A model generated the notes under the pieces. It did no database searches. It saw nothing but the letters and a program-made list of their open reading frames with translations, and was not told where the DNA came from. From assembly GCA_963989385.1 (NCBI GenBank), contig OZ022503.1, positions 64,516,123 to 64,580,122 on the forward strand: 64,000 nt of DNA, read 5' to 3'. The DNA is from Ctena decussata. Its lineage: Eukaryota; Mollusca; Bivalvia; Lucinida; Lucinidae. Position numbers and translations under genes: made by a program. How positions within the stretch are numbered: the first letter of the stretch is position 1; each line of letters begins with the position of its first letter. Shown piece after piece: positions 23,101-35,223 of the stretch.

Positions 23101-23993
23101 AATACAGGTACCCCTGTTTCCAAAATCGCAATATTTAAGCCGTTTGTCATGATTCGGACAGAACCACATTTCGGAATCTAATCAGCATATGCTTATCACT
23201 TGTGCGAACATTTAGAAAATGATTAAACTGAACTTGAGAATGCACCATAAAGCATCCTGCGAAAACAGAACTAGAAAATTCAGTCAAAATTTCAAAATTT
23301 TCCCAACCACAGTCTTAAACCTTACGAAGTTTGAAACTGGGGGTACATGTGAAGCCTCTGCTGCCAAGAAAAAGGAAATGATGATATTGATCTCAAATTT
23401 TTTAAATCTTTCCATGACTTATTGGGTGTACTGAATATAAGAAAATTATATCCAGATACCATCTATTAATAACACTGTTTAAGACAAAGCAAGTGGTGGT
23501 TAGAAGTTGTGCTTAGTATATAACCCGATTAATTAGCATATATGCCTGTATTATTTCAAATCATCATGGTAAATCAGCCATTAATACTTACAGAGATAAT
23601 TGAAAAAAAAATGATACATGGTAAGGTATGGGGTGGAATTACCCCACCAACTTTGACACTGCGCTCCACTCAAAATGCGCTTTCGATGAGATCAGTATTT
23701 CAGTATATGAAAGCCAACACTTACAAGTAGAGATTGATGAGGTTTGGTGAAAATCCATTTGTAACCAGAAAATGGCCTTTATGGAGACCCCCCCCTTTTG
23801 TCCACATCAGAGTGCTTTACCTTGAAAGTGTATGGATCGTGTATAGTATCGTATTTCGTCTAATAAATACTCGGTGGCGTTGCAATTCCCAAGTCCTATA
23901 GGCAAAATTTGGGCAATAAATAGCAAACTCCGCCAAATCGCCTCCGCTGGCCTAGTGGATAGGGTGTTCACCTTTTACACAGGGTATTGCGGG
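20184..23993 (+). repeat. Tandem array: four ~953 bp units
   Basis: Units start at 20184, 21137, 22089 and 23040 with TAAAATAAATCCGGTAACAC and differ by only a few substitutions and homopolymer indels, so the array is recent. Each unit ends inside a tRNA-like sequence (CTGGCCTAGTGGATAGGG ... TATTGCGGGT). The next unit starts there, and only the last unit continues into the B-box. Left flank, joints and right flank all share GGT, suggesting duplication by microhomology or unequal exchange. Frames of 71 and 62 codons repeat in the units (for example 21316-21531 and 22591-22779) but lack domains. The first unit has the 71-codon frame interrupted by TAG. I do not regard them as genes. Confidence 0.9.
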
Positions 23994-24330
23994 TTCGGCT
24001 CCCACGAGCGGCACATGTCTCATCAATTTTTCCGATCCAATAGACCTGGAAACCCGCACCAGTGTGCTTTGAGCTGGAAAATAGTGATATCAGGACTGGG
24101 GTTGATAATTACAGTGCCACTGAACGTCCCGGTGGCGTCGGTAAAATTGTACATGTGCACGTAAAAGACAACACACACTTAGGTAAAGTGCCTAATATGG
24201 TTTTGTACCCGGGAACAGCGGCCTCGTTAAACAAGCACGACTGGACAAACAACATCAATTTTTGCTGGTTTTAACCAGTCTTGGTGGAATTGTCAATCCC
24301 CGTCCTGATATCCAGTGTCCACTTTTACAC
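23938..24330 (+). mobile_element. tRNA-derived SINE, intact head
   Basis: TGGCCTAGTGGATAGGGTG (about 23948) resembles an RNA polymerase III A-box, and GGGTTCGGCTCCC (about 23991) a B-box at normal tRNA spacing. The head is followed by a non-tRNA body containing CCACTGAACGTCCCGGTGG and CCTCGTTAAACAAGCACGAC. The anticodon stem pairs poorly, so this is a tRNA-like SINE promoter and not a tRNA gene. The 3' end is not sharply defined. Confidence 0.65.
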
Positions 24331-24339
24331 TGAAGGAGT

Positions 24340-25770
24340 TACTGGGACACAATTAGAGAGGGGGCATATTTACTGTAACGTTTTAGACACAACCTTTTCA
24401 ATTATGGACCCTTCTTTTGTTTAGATTTGACAAGTCCACTTACCGTATTTACCCAAAATAGTCTGGTACTAATTTCTAAGCAGCTGTGAAGAACCATATT
24501 AGACTTCTAGGTCTGCATAGTTTGTTACCATCACCAAAAAGTACCGATGAAGACAAATGAACTTGTCTGAATTCAAAGAATAGCAGAGTCAGATAAAAAA
24601 AATGATTGTGAGGGCAGCATTTGGCTTTGCCCCTCACTGAAATTTGTGAGCGGAGGTCTATGCTGTTTGCAAATTCATTTTTTTTTCATTTCGGTGCTTT
24701 AAGGTTTAGACTGTCCTGCAGAATTTTGATGATTCAATCACTTGTCAGAAGCACCACTTTAAATCCTTCAAATATCTATTGAAAGAACAGGATGCAAAAA
24801 TAAAACTCTTAACTTTTTAAAATTCCAGCCAATTAAAAGCTGACAAAAAATGCAAGCATGTTGCAGTACTTGAGCATCACTTTAGCAGTTTGAATTTCGT
24901 GCGTCAAGGTCAACAAAACCCTGTAAAAATCAATTACACTTGAGTAAACAGTGCAGACCCAGATAAGACTGCTCCTAGGAGCAGTCTCATCAGGGTCTTC
25001 ACTTTTTGCTAATCACAGCCACAGCTTTGTACAGCCTCAATTTCAGTTTTGTACAGCCTCAACGTCAACAGAACCTTAAAATGCAATTTGCGACCATAAA
25101 AGTGACAATATATTGTCCTTAATGACAATTTTAAATACTTTTATCCCTATTCTAATGCACCTTTATACATTTTCACCCTGTCCAGTGTACTACTTTTGCA
25201 CCCAAAGCAAGCGCTTGCAGCAGCGTAAGTTACGTAAAACTAGACATCAGCCAATGAGAAGCGGCGTGCCGTAAAGACATCAGGTTTCCAACGGTATGTC
25301 ACAAGATGTACTGTCGGAAATAGTAAACACGTTTTCCAGTTAGATGTCACGTTATATCGTTAAGTGCGTTAGAATTACAAATTAATGCAGTCTTTAGTGA
25401 GCTTTGCTGGTAACATATGTAAATCTTCGGAGTTTTTATCTCACATTGGACTAGCAAAAAACGAGACTTTTGTCGAGTTTACTTAGAAGCCGCTTTGTTA
25501 CATTCTGCAGGCGAGACACAGACGTTCCACGGACTTCTAGTTCCCATAATTAACCCAAGTTTTAAGCTTAAAGGTTTATCTGTTTTCTCTTATTTCGCCA
25601 TAAATACACCATTTCAATCCTAATTAATACCGCTGCTCGAGTAAACGCCCCCTCCCACTTTCTCTGAAAATAATGTAATATTGACTTGCTAACACTCCGT
25701 GCATAAAATCATGCCTTTGTTTTCCTGTCGGTTATCTTAGTGATGACAAGATATGTTATGCAGCCTTATT
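24340..25770. other. Intergenic, one small palindrome
   Basis: AGACTGCTCCTAGGAGCAGTCT at 24966-24987 is a perfect short palindrome flanked by CAGACCCAGAT and CATCAGGGTCTTCACT. A diverged relative occurs near 36153-36215. No gene is recognised. The 25.3-25.7 kb segment is unique-looking DNA. Confidence 0.4.
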
Positions 25771-25774
25771 GGCC

Positions 25775-26166
25775 AACATGCGGATGCACAATATCAATGC
25801 AAATCTAGATCGCACCATTGAACACCTCTATGACAATGCTGTAGGTGCAGTTCAGATGAATGGCAGCATTGGAGAACTGCTCAGAACAACAGTAGGAGTT
25901 AGGCAAGGATGCCTTCTCTCACCCACCCTCTTCAATATCATGTAAATATCATATGCACAGTAGGAGTTAGGCAAGGATGCCTTCTCTCACCCACCCTCTT
26001 CAATATCTTTCTCGAAAGGATTATGTCTGGTGCTCTGGAAAACTATGATGAAATGGTTAGCATAGGCGGCAGGACTGTTACCAGTCTGCGGTTTGCCGAT
26101 CACACTGAAGTGTCATCAGAACCGGAAAGATGTACACTGGAATGTGTGCAATGTAAAGTAGTTTAA
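25775..26166 (+). pseudogene. LINE reverse transcriptase palm fragment
   Basis: The frame reads NINANLDRTIEHLYDNAVGA, VQMNGSIGELLRTTVGVRQG and CLLSPTLFNI, then after a 60 bp direct duplication (about 25896-25950 and 25957-26010) VGVRQGCLLSPTLFNIFLER and GGRTVTSLRFADHTEV. The second catalytic motif should be FADD. Here it is FADH, and there is an early end and no downstream thumb, so the copy is inactive. It fits the gap between the fragments at 6880-7960 and 9690-10180 of the same family. Confidence 0.8.
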
Positions 26167-26509
26167 AGAGAAATAATAAGCTAACATAGACCAAGACTTA
26201 CTCACAGCATTGCCATTTTCCGTGCAGTGTATCGAAACAACAACCACGTGATCACCCCCTAACCCCCCCTGAGTCTTAGCATAATATCGATTTGAAACGA
26301 ATAATGCACTCTGAAAAGTAGCAAATTTATTTAATTGGCCGTATTTATTTGCAGCTTTGGTACACGTAGGCGCGATGTCGTGATCGAGTGAACGCATTTA
26401 AGTCTGAATTTCGTTTTTATCGCCAGCACCCAAGTCAGTGTATATCAGTTTCTGATCATTGCCCTTTTATGTTACTCGCCAAAGTGTGATGTAAAATGTT
26501 TGGCAAATA

Positions 26510-27345
26510 TACTGAGGGACTTTAAAAACGCACCATTGTATATCATGTTATTTTACCCAGAGTTTGCAATATTGGAAACGTTTGAGCACTCGTGCGAGTT
26601 AGCATGACTGTGTTCTTTAAGTCTGCAAACGTTTAAACAGAGAGTGTGCAACCATGCATAGAAATTTCGAGAAAATGGAAATTTGGTTACTTTTTCGCAT
26701 ACAATTTTAATGAATTCACATTTTGTCCAATTTTAATGTTTATGCATATGAATGAATACCACACACTGTAAAAACAATGAAAAATTGCAAAGATCCTTGA
26801 AAAAGTGTTTAATCGATGTTCGAAAATTGGATTTTTTTTAAAAAAATATGGTACGGTTCAAAATTGGGAGATGCCCGACTTAAAACCCGACCAATTGATT
26901 ATTCACCTACCCAGGTCATGAGACTATGCCTTAATGTACCAGTTCCAAGCAAATTTGAATAATTACTCAAATGTCCGTTACATTCACTTCCGGTTTTTGT
27001 GCAAAAAGTTTGAATCTTTGCAAAATGACGTTGAAAAGAAAGAAATATAACCGATAAAAAGAGAACACAAAGCATAAAAAATGAACAACCTCTGATTTTT
27101 ATGTCATTGAAATCTGATCAGCAGTTACGAAATTGTAGCAAACTTAAAATCACGCTTCAATCACCATTAGATAAATGCGAATTTATCTCCCTTTAGGAAT
27201 ATTCTAAAGCCAAATTTTGCATTCATTTTGAAAGCTTGTGTTCCGGGTTAAAACTGGAATAAACCAAAATTACAATAGTTGATGGCTGTATGAAACAAAT
27301 CATATCCAAATCTACAAATCGGTGCGTTTCTAAAGTCTCTCAGTA
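26510..27345. mobile_element. 836 bp TIR element
   Basis: The ends TACTGAGGGACTTTAAAAAC / GCACC and GGTGCG / TTTCTAAAGTCTCTCAGTA are inverted 25-mers with a few mismatches, and the junctions are AATA|TACTG and CAGTA|TATTT. The interior is AT-rich without a transposase frame, so it is non-autonomous. I have not seen a second copy in the window. Confidence 0.7.
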
Positions 27346-27359
27346 TATTTAAAATGCCA

Positions 27360-28200
27360 TGACAAGGTCAGGACAGACAATCGTCGATATTTCACCATTA
27401 ATTTTTGTTGAGGGAACACTAATTAAATGAATAGAAATTTTTTGAAACCGTGATCTACAAGTTATCAAATGAACTGGCACAGGTTTTGCGAGTGTTAAAT
27501 AATATTATACTGCTCACAAAAAGTAGAGGATATTTTAACATAGAAGCGAGTAAAAAATAAGTAATAATTATGACTGGGTTAGATCATTATTGTATATTGA
27601 TAGAGCAATTTTTGAATCGGCGAAACAAAATATGCTGGACCCTCAGATTATGTGAATATTAGAACTCTTCATAATTTCCATACTGAGAACATTCGCTTTG
27701 GCAGGCTTTATTGCGTTTTAAGGTGTAGGGCCCATACTAATGTCAGCGCCTAGAAACAAGCTATCCAGTGTCGATATAGAAATAACAACCTACGTATGAA
27801 GCAGATGAACTGGACTCGGTGGTGTCTTTAATTTCAAGTTCACATGGATAGAGGAGGTCAATAAATTCCGAAATCTTTGACTTTTCAGAGATAGAACATT
27901 ATCTAAGTACCTGTAGGTGGAGTTGAATTTCTGTGCAAGGTGTGTTTTACCCGCTTTAAAGAGTCCTTGCATAAACCCCGATTTATACCCGTAAAGAAAT
28001 AGGTCGGCAAATGCGGGGGAATGGTAACGGGGGGGGGGGGGGGGGGGGGCAGGGGGGCGAATTTAGTGCTGATTGGAATGGAAATTGTGTTTTGAAAAAT
28101 CTGTACGCTAAACTCCACGTAAATATTGCCGATAAGAAATTCCAGCATTTTCAGAATATTTTGTATAAACATCAGAGTGTTCCAATATTGAATGTTCATT
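27360..28200. other. Intergenic with 20 bp G run
   Basis: Unique-looking AT-rich DNA. A run of about 20 G at 28030-28049 creates long low-complexity frames on both strands that are not genes. Confidence 0.4.
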
Positions 28201-28206
28201 TATTGT

Positions 28207-29126
28207 AATGGTCGTTCATATACCGCAGCTTAAAGAAAATTAAATTTATCAAATTTCCAAGGATTGAATGCCGCTCTACAGTTTACATTATTAAATTCAT
28301 TAGGTGCATACAGCAAATCTGAACCAGTTATGAGCTCCTCTAAAAGGCTATCCAGAGGTCAAGTATTAAGTTTCATGCAGATTTACAAGGAAATGACGTA
28401 TTCTTTTAAATATGTGTCAGTCCTAAGGCAACACTGGTTTAGAAGTCTGAATTTGAAACATTACAGCTGGTCCTATCTGCAGACCGCGTAGTTTCCGCTC
28501 ATTTTACAGAATTTACATTTCACAACTTGTTCCCTTAGAAAAGAATCAGCAAATTCGTATTTTGATAATTCGATATACCTTATTTGTTTCCTGCGCTCTT
28601 TAAAAAGACAAACCACACAACAGTATTCATGCCATTTTCCTTGCTGTAATATACTACAGCATTTTAAAATCTAAAATACTTGAGATATTTGTCGGCGTTA
28701 TTATCAGTATTATACTGTTCTATTTTATCAAAATTCGATTTTAAAAATTTAGGCTGCCATTCAATGTATCGCTTTCAGGTCACGTGATCAACAGATTTCA
28801 TGGATCAAAGGAGAAACTGACAGCAGAGTTAGAGAAAAGAGTGTACGTTTTTGAGATGAGATACTACCGAAGTGAACATCTTTCACAAGGACCATTTACT
28901 CGTAACATGTAAGAATATTTGCAGAAAGATCCAAATAGCCATTGCAGAATATACCTAACTCCTGCGCAAAGCCAAGGAACGGAAACTAACGGATGTGGCC
29001 GCATCTCGAGATCTTCTGGCTTACCTTAGTCGATCTAACAGAGCTTAATGAAATCTAAACATGAGACGAGACTGAGAGACGGAGAGATAATAAGGCAAAA
29101 AAAAGTGGACAGAGATGGGCATTGCC
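28207..29126 (+). pseudogene. Decayed LINE 3' region, copy B, left part
   Basis: Homologous over its length to 9118-9980 (CATATACCGCAGCT, TTCATTAGGTGCATACAGCA, CTGCAGACCGCGTAGTTTCC). It encodes scrambled pieces such as AELEKRVYVFEMRYY near 28820-28865. It is interrupted at 29127 by the 4 kb foldback element and resumes at 33111. Confidence 0.75.
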
Positions 29127-31372
29127 GGTGTAACGAAGTAAAATGACCCCCATAGAATAATGACCCCCGGTTATTATTCTTTAAAGAATAGTGACTCCCC
29201 GGTTATAATTTTATGACTCCCCGGTCATAATATTATGACCCCCCCACACACGAAATAAATCGACCCCTGGCGAAGAATTGTGGCCCCCATAGAATAACAA
29301 GCCCCCCTGTCATTATTCTTTAAACAAAGTGACCCCTCCCCTCCCACCGGTCATAATATTATCACCCCTCTACACAAAGGTTAATTACAATTCGCAAAAT
29401 AGAGAAGAAGAACGTCACCCCGTCGCAGAACCCCGCCCTCCGCCTTCCCCACAAAGGTCAAAGATCAAACCCTGATACTATATGAATACCAAAATGCTGA
29501 ATATCATATTTTCAATATCATTAGATGTTTGGGAGAAGAAGCAAAAAGGTTAATAACACATAGGAATAAAGGGACATCTCGGTCAAACTGTTGTTTCCCT
29601 GACTCATGGAGGTTCCATGGGACATTTTGCTTCAATCAGCTCCGTCATTTCGTTTAACAGAGCTGTCTGAAGCTGTTGAAATACGATTAAATAATGGCCT
29701 TGACCTCTCTCTGGTACTAAAACTCTTCAAATATTCATTACGTTGATTGGCTGTACCAAAGTTTACAACTATGTGTTATGACATTTTTTAATATAAAGAA
29801 AATTTGACATTGTAAAAAGGTCAAAGTCAAGCCAATATCATTAATCGAATAAATCTGATAGAACGTCAGTGCCAAATGCTATATAAAAGGCTTGAAGGCT
29901 ATCAATCTTTTGGCTCCAGTGTAGAAGATTTTTAAAGGTTAATTTCCACGAAATCTTATGTTATTTTCCCACATACAAGCAACAAAAATTAAATTTGTCC
30001 TTGACTTAAAAAAGACAAGGTCATCCCAAGGTCATCACTTGAACACTATTGGTAGTACTTGTGTATCTCATGCTACATAACAAATTTCAAGGTCGGGGTC
30101 AACTGGTACTTACTAGATGGTCGTTATTCTATTTGGAACCTACGATATTATACTGACCCCCGGTCATTATTATATAGAAAAAGTAACTCCGTTTCTAAAA
30201 GATACTGACTCCCGATAAGCCTCTCGATGATAGCTATAAAATATTAATACCTAATCGACCACTAACTGATTATCAACTACTGCAAGTTTTATTATTGGTA
30301 ATACTTGTTGATGTTGTTGGGGAAGGATGTGTGTGTGTGTGTGTGTGTTTGGGTTGAGGGAGCGGGGATTATAATATTACTATGTTATGACCGCGGAGTC
30401 ATAATATCATGAATATCATAATATCATGAAGGGGTAGGGGTCACTATTCTATAGGAAATATTGACCCGAGGTCGTTAAACTATGGGAAACCCATAGAATA
30501 ACGACCCCCAAGTCATTATTCTATAAAAATGATATATATACTAGTTGATGTTATTGTTGCTACTGCAGCTGCTGCTGTTATCATAGCAGTAGTAGTGCTT
30601 ATTTCTTGCAGAAAATCTGTTTCGTGCCACTCTAGGTAATTTGACGAAATCTTCAACCCAGAAATGGACCAAACACGCGTCATTTCGATAAGTATGTAAA
30701 TAAGTATCATACTACTCAATGTACTTTTCTTTAGAAACAAATGGCCGGAGTCAAATAAAAAAAAAATAAAGTGATGGGGTCGTTATTCTAGGCGGTCACA
30801 ATTTTTCGTGAGGAGCGATTTACATTTGCATAGGAAGGATGTGTGTGTGTGGGGGAGGGGGGGGGGCGGGGGCTCGGTTTGAGGGGATGCTCTAGTTTGT
30901 TAGTTAGTTTCTAAAGAAAAGTACCTCGTATAGAATGATACTATTGCACAAACTAATCGAAATGACATGTGTCTGGTCCTTTTCCGGGATAAAGATTTTG
31001 TCGAATTTCCTTAAATAGCACTAAACTAAATGTTCTTCATGAAATTTGTAAGCGCTACTACTGCTGCACTAGCCGAAGCAACTGAAGTAGCAACAACAAT
31101 ATAAACAAGTATTACTGATACTTTAAACTTGGAGTTAATAGTCAGTCAGTTCTCGATTAGATGGAGATTATCATTTTATAACTATCATCTAGGGGTTAAC
31201 GGGTGTCAGTATCTTTTCTACTGAATAATTATTAGGGGTTCCCCTTAGAATAACGACTCCCCGGTCATTATTCTTTAAAGAATAGTGACCCCTACCCCGT
31301 CATAATATTATGACTCCGTGGTCAAAGTATTATGATATTATAACGCAGTCCTCCTAAACCTGGCCACCCAGC

Positions 31373-31403
<31 letters not shown>

Positions 31404-33110
31404 TTCCCAACAACATCAGCAAGTATTATTATTACCAATAATAAAGCTTGCAGTAGTTAAATATCGGTTAGTGGTCGATTAGATGGGGATTAATATTTTA
31501 TAGCTATCATCGAGGGGGTTAACCTGAGTCAGTATGTTTTAGAAACGGAGTCACTTTTTCTATAGAATAATTACCGGGGGTTATTATTCTTTGAGTTCCC
31601 CATAGAGTAACGAACCAAGGTCGCGGTCATTATTCTTTAAAGAATAGTGACCACCAACCATGATATTATGATTTCCCGGTCATAACGTTATAATATTATG
31701 ACCCCCACACCCTTTACACTCACAAAAATCCTTCTTTCACCACGCGAAGTTTAATGACTCCTCACGAAAAATTGTGATCGCCTAGAATAACGACCATTGT
31801 CACTTTTTTAAAGAAAATTGACCCCCGACCATTATTTTTTTTAAGAAAAGTACCCTGGTCATAATAGTATGACACCTCTACACGAAGTTAAATGACGACA
31901 CGCGAAGAAATTGCTTATAAAGGGGTCAACAATGAACTACTTTCGGTATGCTTTAAAATTTCCTTTCAAAAGGTGTTGCTCTGAATTCCCTGTAAATAGA
32001 ATTTGTTTTTCATTTTCAAGCAGATAGACTTAGATTTTTGGTGTGTTTGTAATTGAATGACATTGAAAATAAGCAAAGTTTTATAAATACATGTATACAT
32101 TCCCCAACCCCCCGTGCCTTAGCAAGCCACTTTGCATATACGCGTGGTTTTTATATATGCATTATATGTGAGTGACATGATTAGACAAAGGGGAGTAGGG
32201 AGATAGTATACAACTGGAAAGTGAGTGGGGTTATTTGACCCTCTGCCTCTTAGAGTAAGGCTAGCATACTATTCATTTACAAATTATTACATACTATGAG
32301 CAGCTGTAGAATTTTCTTCATTGGAACCAAAATAAATTCAGTAAATAAGAAAATCGAAAAATATATTTTTTAAGACTGAAAATGTCATGTACCCCTCGTG
32401 AGAAGGGCAGTGAGAGTAAGTTTGCAGACGTGATATTTTTTCAGAATCAACAGCAAAACCTCTTTATAGTGCATGAGTCTGTCTGTAAATGTCAAAATCT
32501 TATATTACATTAACACCATAAGACAAACTAAACACGTTGTCATTTATCTTTATTCGTGACATTGACTAATATTTTTGAGGTGGAGACCTTGCACGCGATA
32601 CATTGGCTTTATGTGGCTAACATTTGTTTCCAGTTATTTGAAAGTCTGCTCACAAATGACGAAGTTAAGGTCAGACAGGACAGTCTGTTTGCCAGAGTCA
32701 TATAGCAGGACACCATTATCTTTGAATGATCTCTGTGATCTTGACCTTCGAGTTAGGTACCTAGGACTTGCGCGCGACACATCGTCTTGACATTTATGCC
32801 AAGTTTTTTAAAATCCATCATCAAACAAGAGAGTTGTAACAGACCGGACACAACATCCTATATGCCATAAGCATATATGAAGACACCATTGCTTCATGGG
32901 GAGTCATAATATTATAACCGAGGTGGGGGCGCGGGGTCACTATTCTTTAAAGAAAAATGACCGGGGGTCACTATTTTATAGATATCATCAGGGGGGCGGG
33001 TAATTATTTTTTAGAGGGAGTCAGTATTTTATAGAAAAGGGGTCACTTTTTCTGAAGAATAATGACCGGGGGGTCGTTATTCTATAGGGGTCACTTTACT
33101 TCGTTACACC
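29127..33110. mobile_element. 4 kb nested foldback element
   Basis: The outer ends GGTGTAACGAAGTAAAATGA and TCACTTTACTTCGTTACACC are inverted repeats of about 45 bp. Inside, words such as GACCCCC, CGGTCATTATTCT, TTTAAAGAATAGTGAC and CATAATATTATGAC recur dozens of times in both orientations. At least two further inverted pairs are nested. One joins 30165-30350 to 31380-31570 (GTTTTATTATTGGTAATACT and its complement, with GT/CA microsatellites facing each other). The other joins 30540-30740 to 30900-31130, near the centre around 30.8 kb. Segments at 29.4-30.1 and 31.9-32.9 kb look unique. No transposase frame was found. Confidence 0.8.
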
Positions 33111-33640
33111 GGCACAATTCGGGCTGCTGAAAACAGGGTTGCATGAAAAGGGATTGTTGCAAAGTCATCTGTGCTGCCTAATGACCTTGCAGGACTATGA
33201 AATGAAATAAAATAGATTACAGTAGAGAACCATGCTTTGGTTGGTATAAACTCTGGATGACAACATCTGTGCCAATTGCGATAGTGTCGTAAAACCGACC
33301 TTCAAGGATCATTTAATTATGCCGCGATTCGGGCCTTGAAAATTAAACCACAAGGCGTTGCTTCTGTTGTAGTTTTTCATTGCTTTTCTTGTTATTCGGG
33401 CATTGTGCTCACCTGATTAGCTGTCTTGTTATGATTTCTGTCTTGTTTTGTTGTTATAACACGCATGATTTCTATGTTTAGTGTGCAGTTTCTTGTATGC
33501 ATGGTCACGTAATATCGATTTAACCCCCATCTCCTGTAATTTATCCCTGAGCATTCCAAGGCAGAGTTTGTATATATATACCATTGTTTTTTTTCTGAGA
33601 AAAGCTGATCATACCCAGAAGCTTTTTCTTTAGTTTAGTG
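33111..33640 (+). pseudogene. Decayed LINE 3' region, copy B, right part
   Basis: It resumes copy B exactly after the foldback element: GGGCTGCTGAAAACAGGGTT, then GTTGCAAAGTCATCTGTGCT matching copy A at about 9985-10040. It ends with ATCGATTTAACCCCC and CATTCCAAGGCAGAG (33514-33568), the same tail module as 10587-10632. Confidence 0.7.
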
Positions 33641-33649
33641 GATTAGGGT

Positions 33650-35182
33650 GTTCTCATAAGTTTAAAGACAAATATGTTTGTTTATTGGGTGCTATAATCA
33701 TTGTTTTTGAAACAGTTCAGTGAAATTGATGTTTCACCAAGGAATAACCCTGTCTCACTTAGGTAATGACATAATATGGTCATAAAACAGCAGGGAACAT
33801 ACAGTTGGAACGCAGACTCATCACATTTGAGTAAATCATTTTCTGAGCGGTCGTCTACGCACAAAGAAATAATCCCTTTTTTTCGCCGGAAAAAAATGGC
33901 GGGAAATTTTGAACAGAAACAGTCCCAAAATAATGCTCGTTTGATAAGATATGCAGTCATAATTTTCCAACGGACCAGATCAGAATGATATCTGATGTTT
34001 TGTTATTGAAATCAGACGCATATCGGTACCTCAATGCAGTTTGCACACCCAAAACAACGATCACAGTTTGACAACCGTTTTTCAGAAAAGTAAAACCCTA
34101 CGACAGTACCCCAAAGTTATTTTGCAAAGAAAATTGTCCCAAAAACCAAATTAGATGCCATCATTCGACCGTCTTTTAGCGTGGTATATCTTCGGGAGAA
34201 AGTCTATTTAGTTTGAAAATCGATAATGAAGTTGGTCATTTTTACGTATACATGGCACGTGCGTTCGTCAACACACAGACATCTTTTCAGCTGGATCGAC
34301 TTGAGGAGACCAACTGTTTCTTCATTTATGGTATAGTAAAGCTTGTAATCATTTAGAAGGTTACCGGATGTTTCGCGCCCTTACACTTCGCTACCTATAC
34401 ATGTTCACTACCTGTACGTCTTCGCCACCACTGTGAATTTATTAAGATTTTGCGTTAGTCTGTCTGCCTGCGATTTTTTGGGCTTCTGAATTTAGGCTAC
34501 ACGCCGAGAACGAGAGAAAGCAAAACAACACACTGGTCAACCACAAAGTTTGACAAACGAAAAACACAAAGCCACAAGACATGTCGCCCCATCTTCAGGT
34601 GACAACTCGCCCCAGATTCTAAGAAAACTCCCCCAGACAACTTCCCCCAAGATAACGCGCCCCACATTCTGAGACCACTCGCTCTTCTAAAGAATTCTGT
34701 CCCGAACGACGCCCCCCCCCCTACCCCCTCAACACCACGTACCATTTCAGAAGTCATCCAACAAAAAGTACAAGAGAGCTTGTCCTTCCTCATAAATCTG
34801 CCCAAACCCTGTCCCGCTAGGCGCTAAGGGACCGACCATTTGATATTCTTGGGGGGGGGGGGGGGGGGGGGGGGAGGGGGGCTGGTATATTTTTCGAGAA
34901 AAATCCCTGTCTTTGGAAGAAAAAATATGCAAGTAAAAAATAAATCAGCTCATAAGGGGATTTCAAAAAATAATCTGGCCTCAAAAATCAGTGAAAAAAA
35001 AATAACCTGGCTCCACCCAAAATTTCCACTTTTGGTGGGAAGATAGCAACTGCCTACCTACCCACCAAAATTTACCTTACCCCTGAGTCTGGACCCTGCA
35101 CTTTTGGTGGGTAGATAGCAACTGCTTACCTACACACCAAAATTCACCTTACCGCTCCCTCCCCCACCCCCCACCCCCCCCC

Positions 35183-35223
<41 letters not shown>

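Noticed and set aside
20184..23993. CRISPR-like array
   Set aside because: Units are about 953 bp direct repeats without short repeat/spacer alternation, in a eukaryotic genome.
23938..24014. tRNA gene
   Set aside because: A- and B-boxes are present but the stems pair poorly and a SINE body follows, so it is a tRNA-like promoter.
28011..28208. Glycine-rich ORF
   Set aside because: Created by a homopolymer G run; the same is true of the frames at 34840-35046, 42874-43134, 43742-43948 and 48848-49130.
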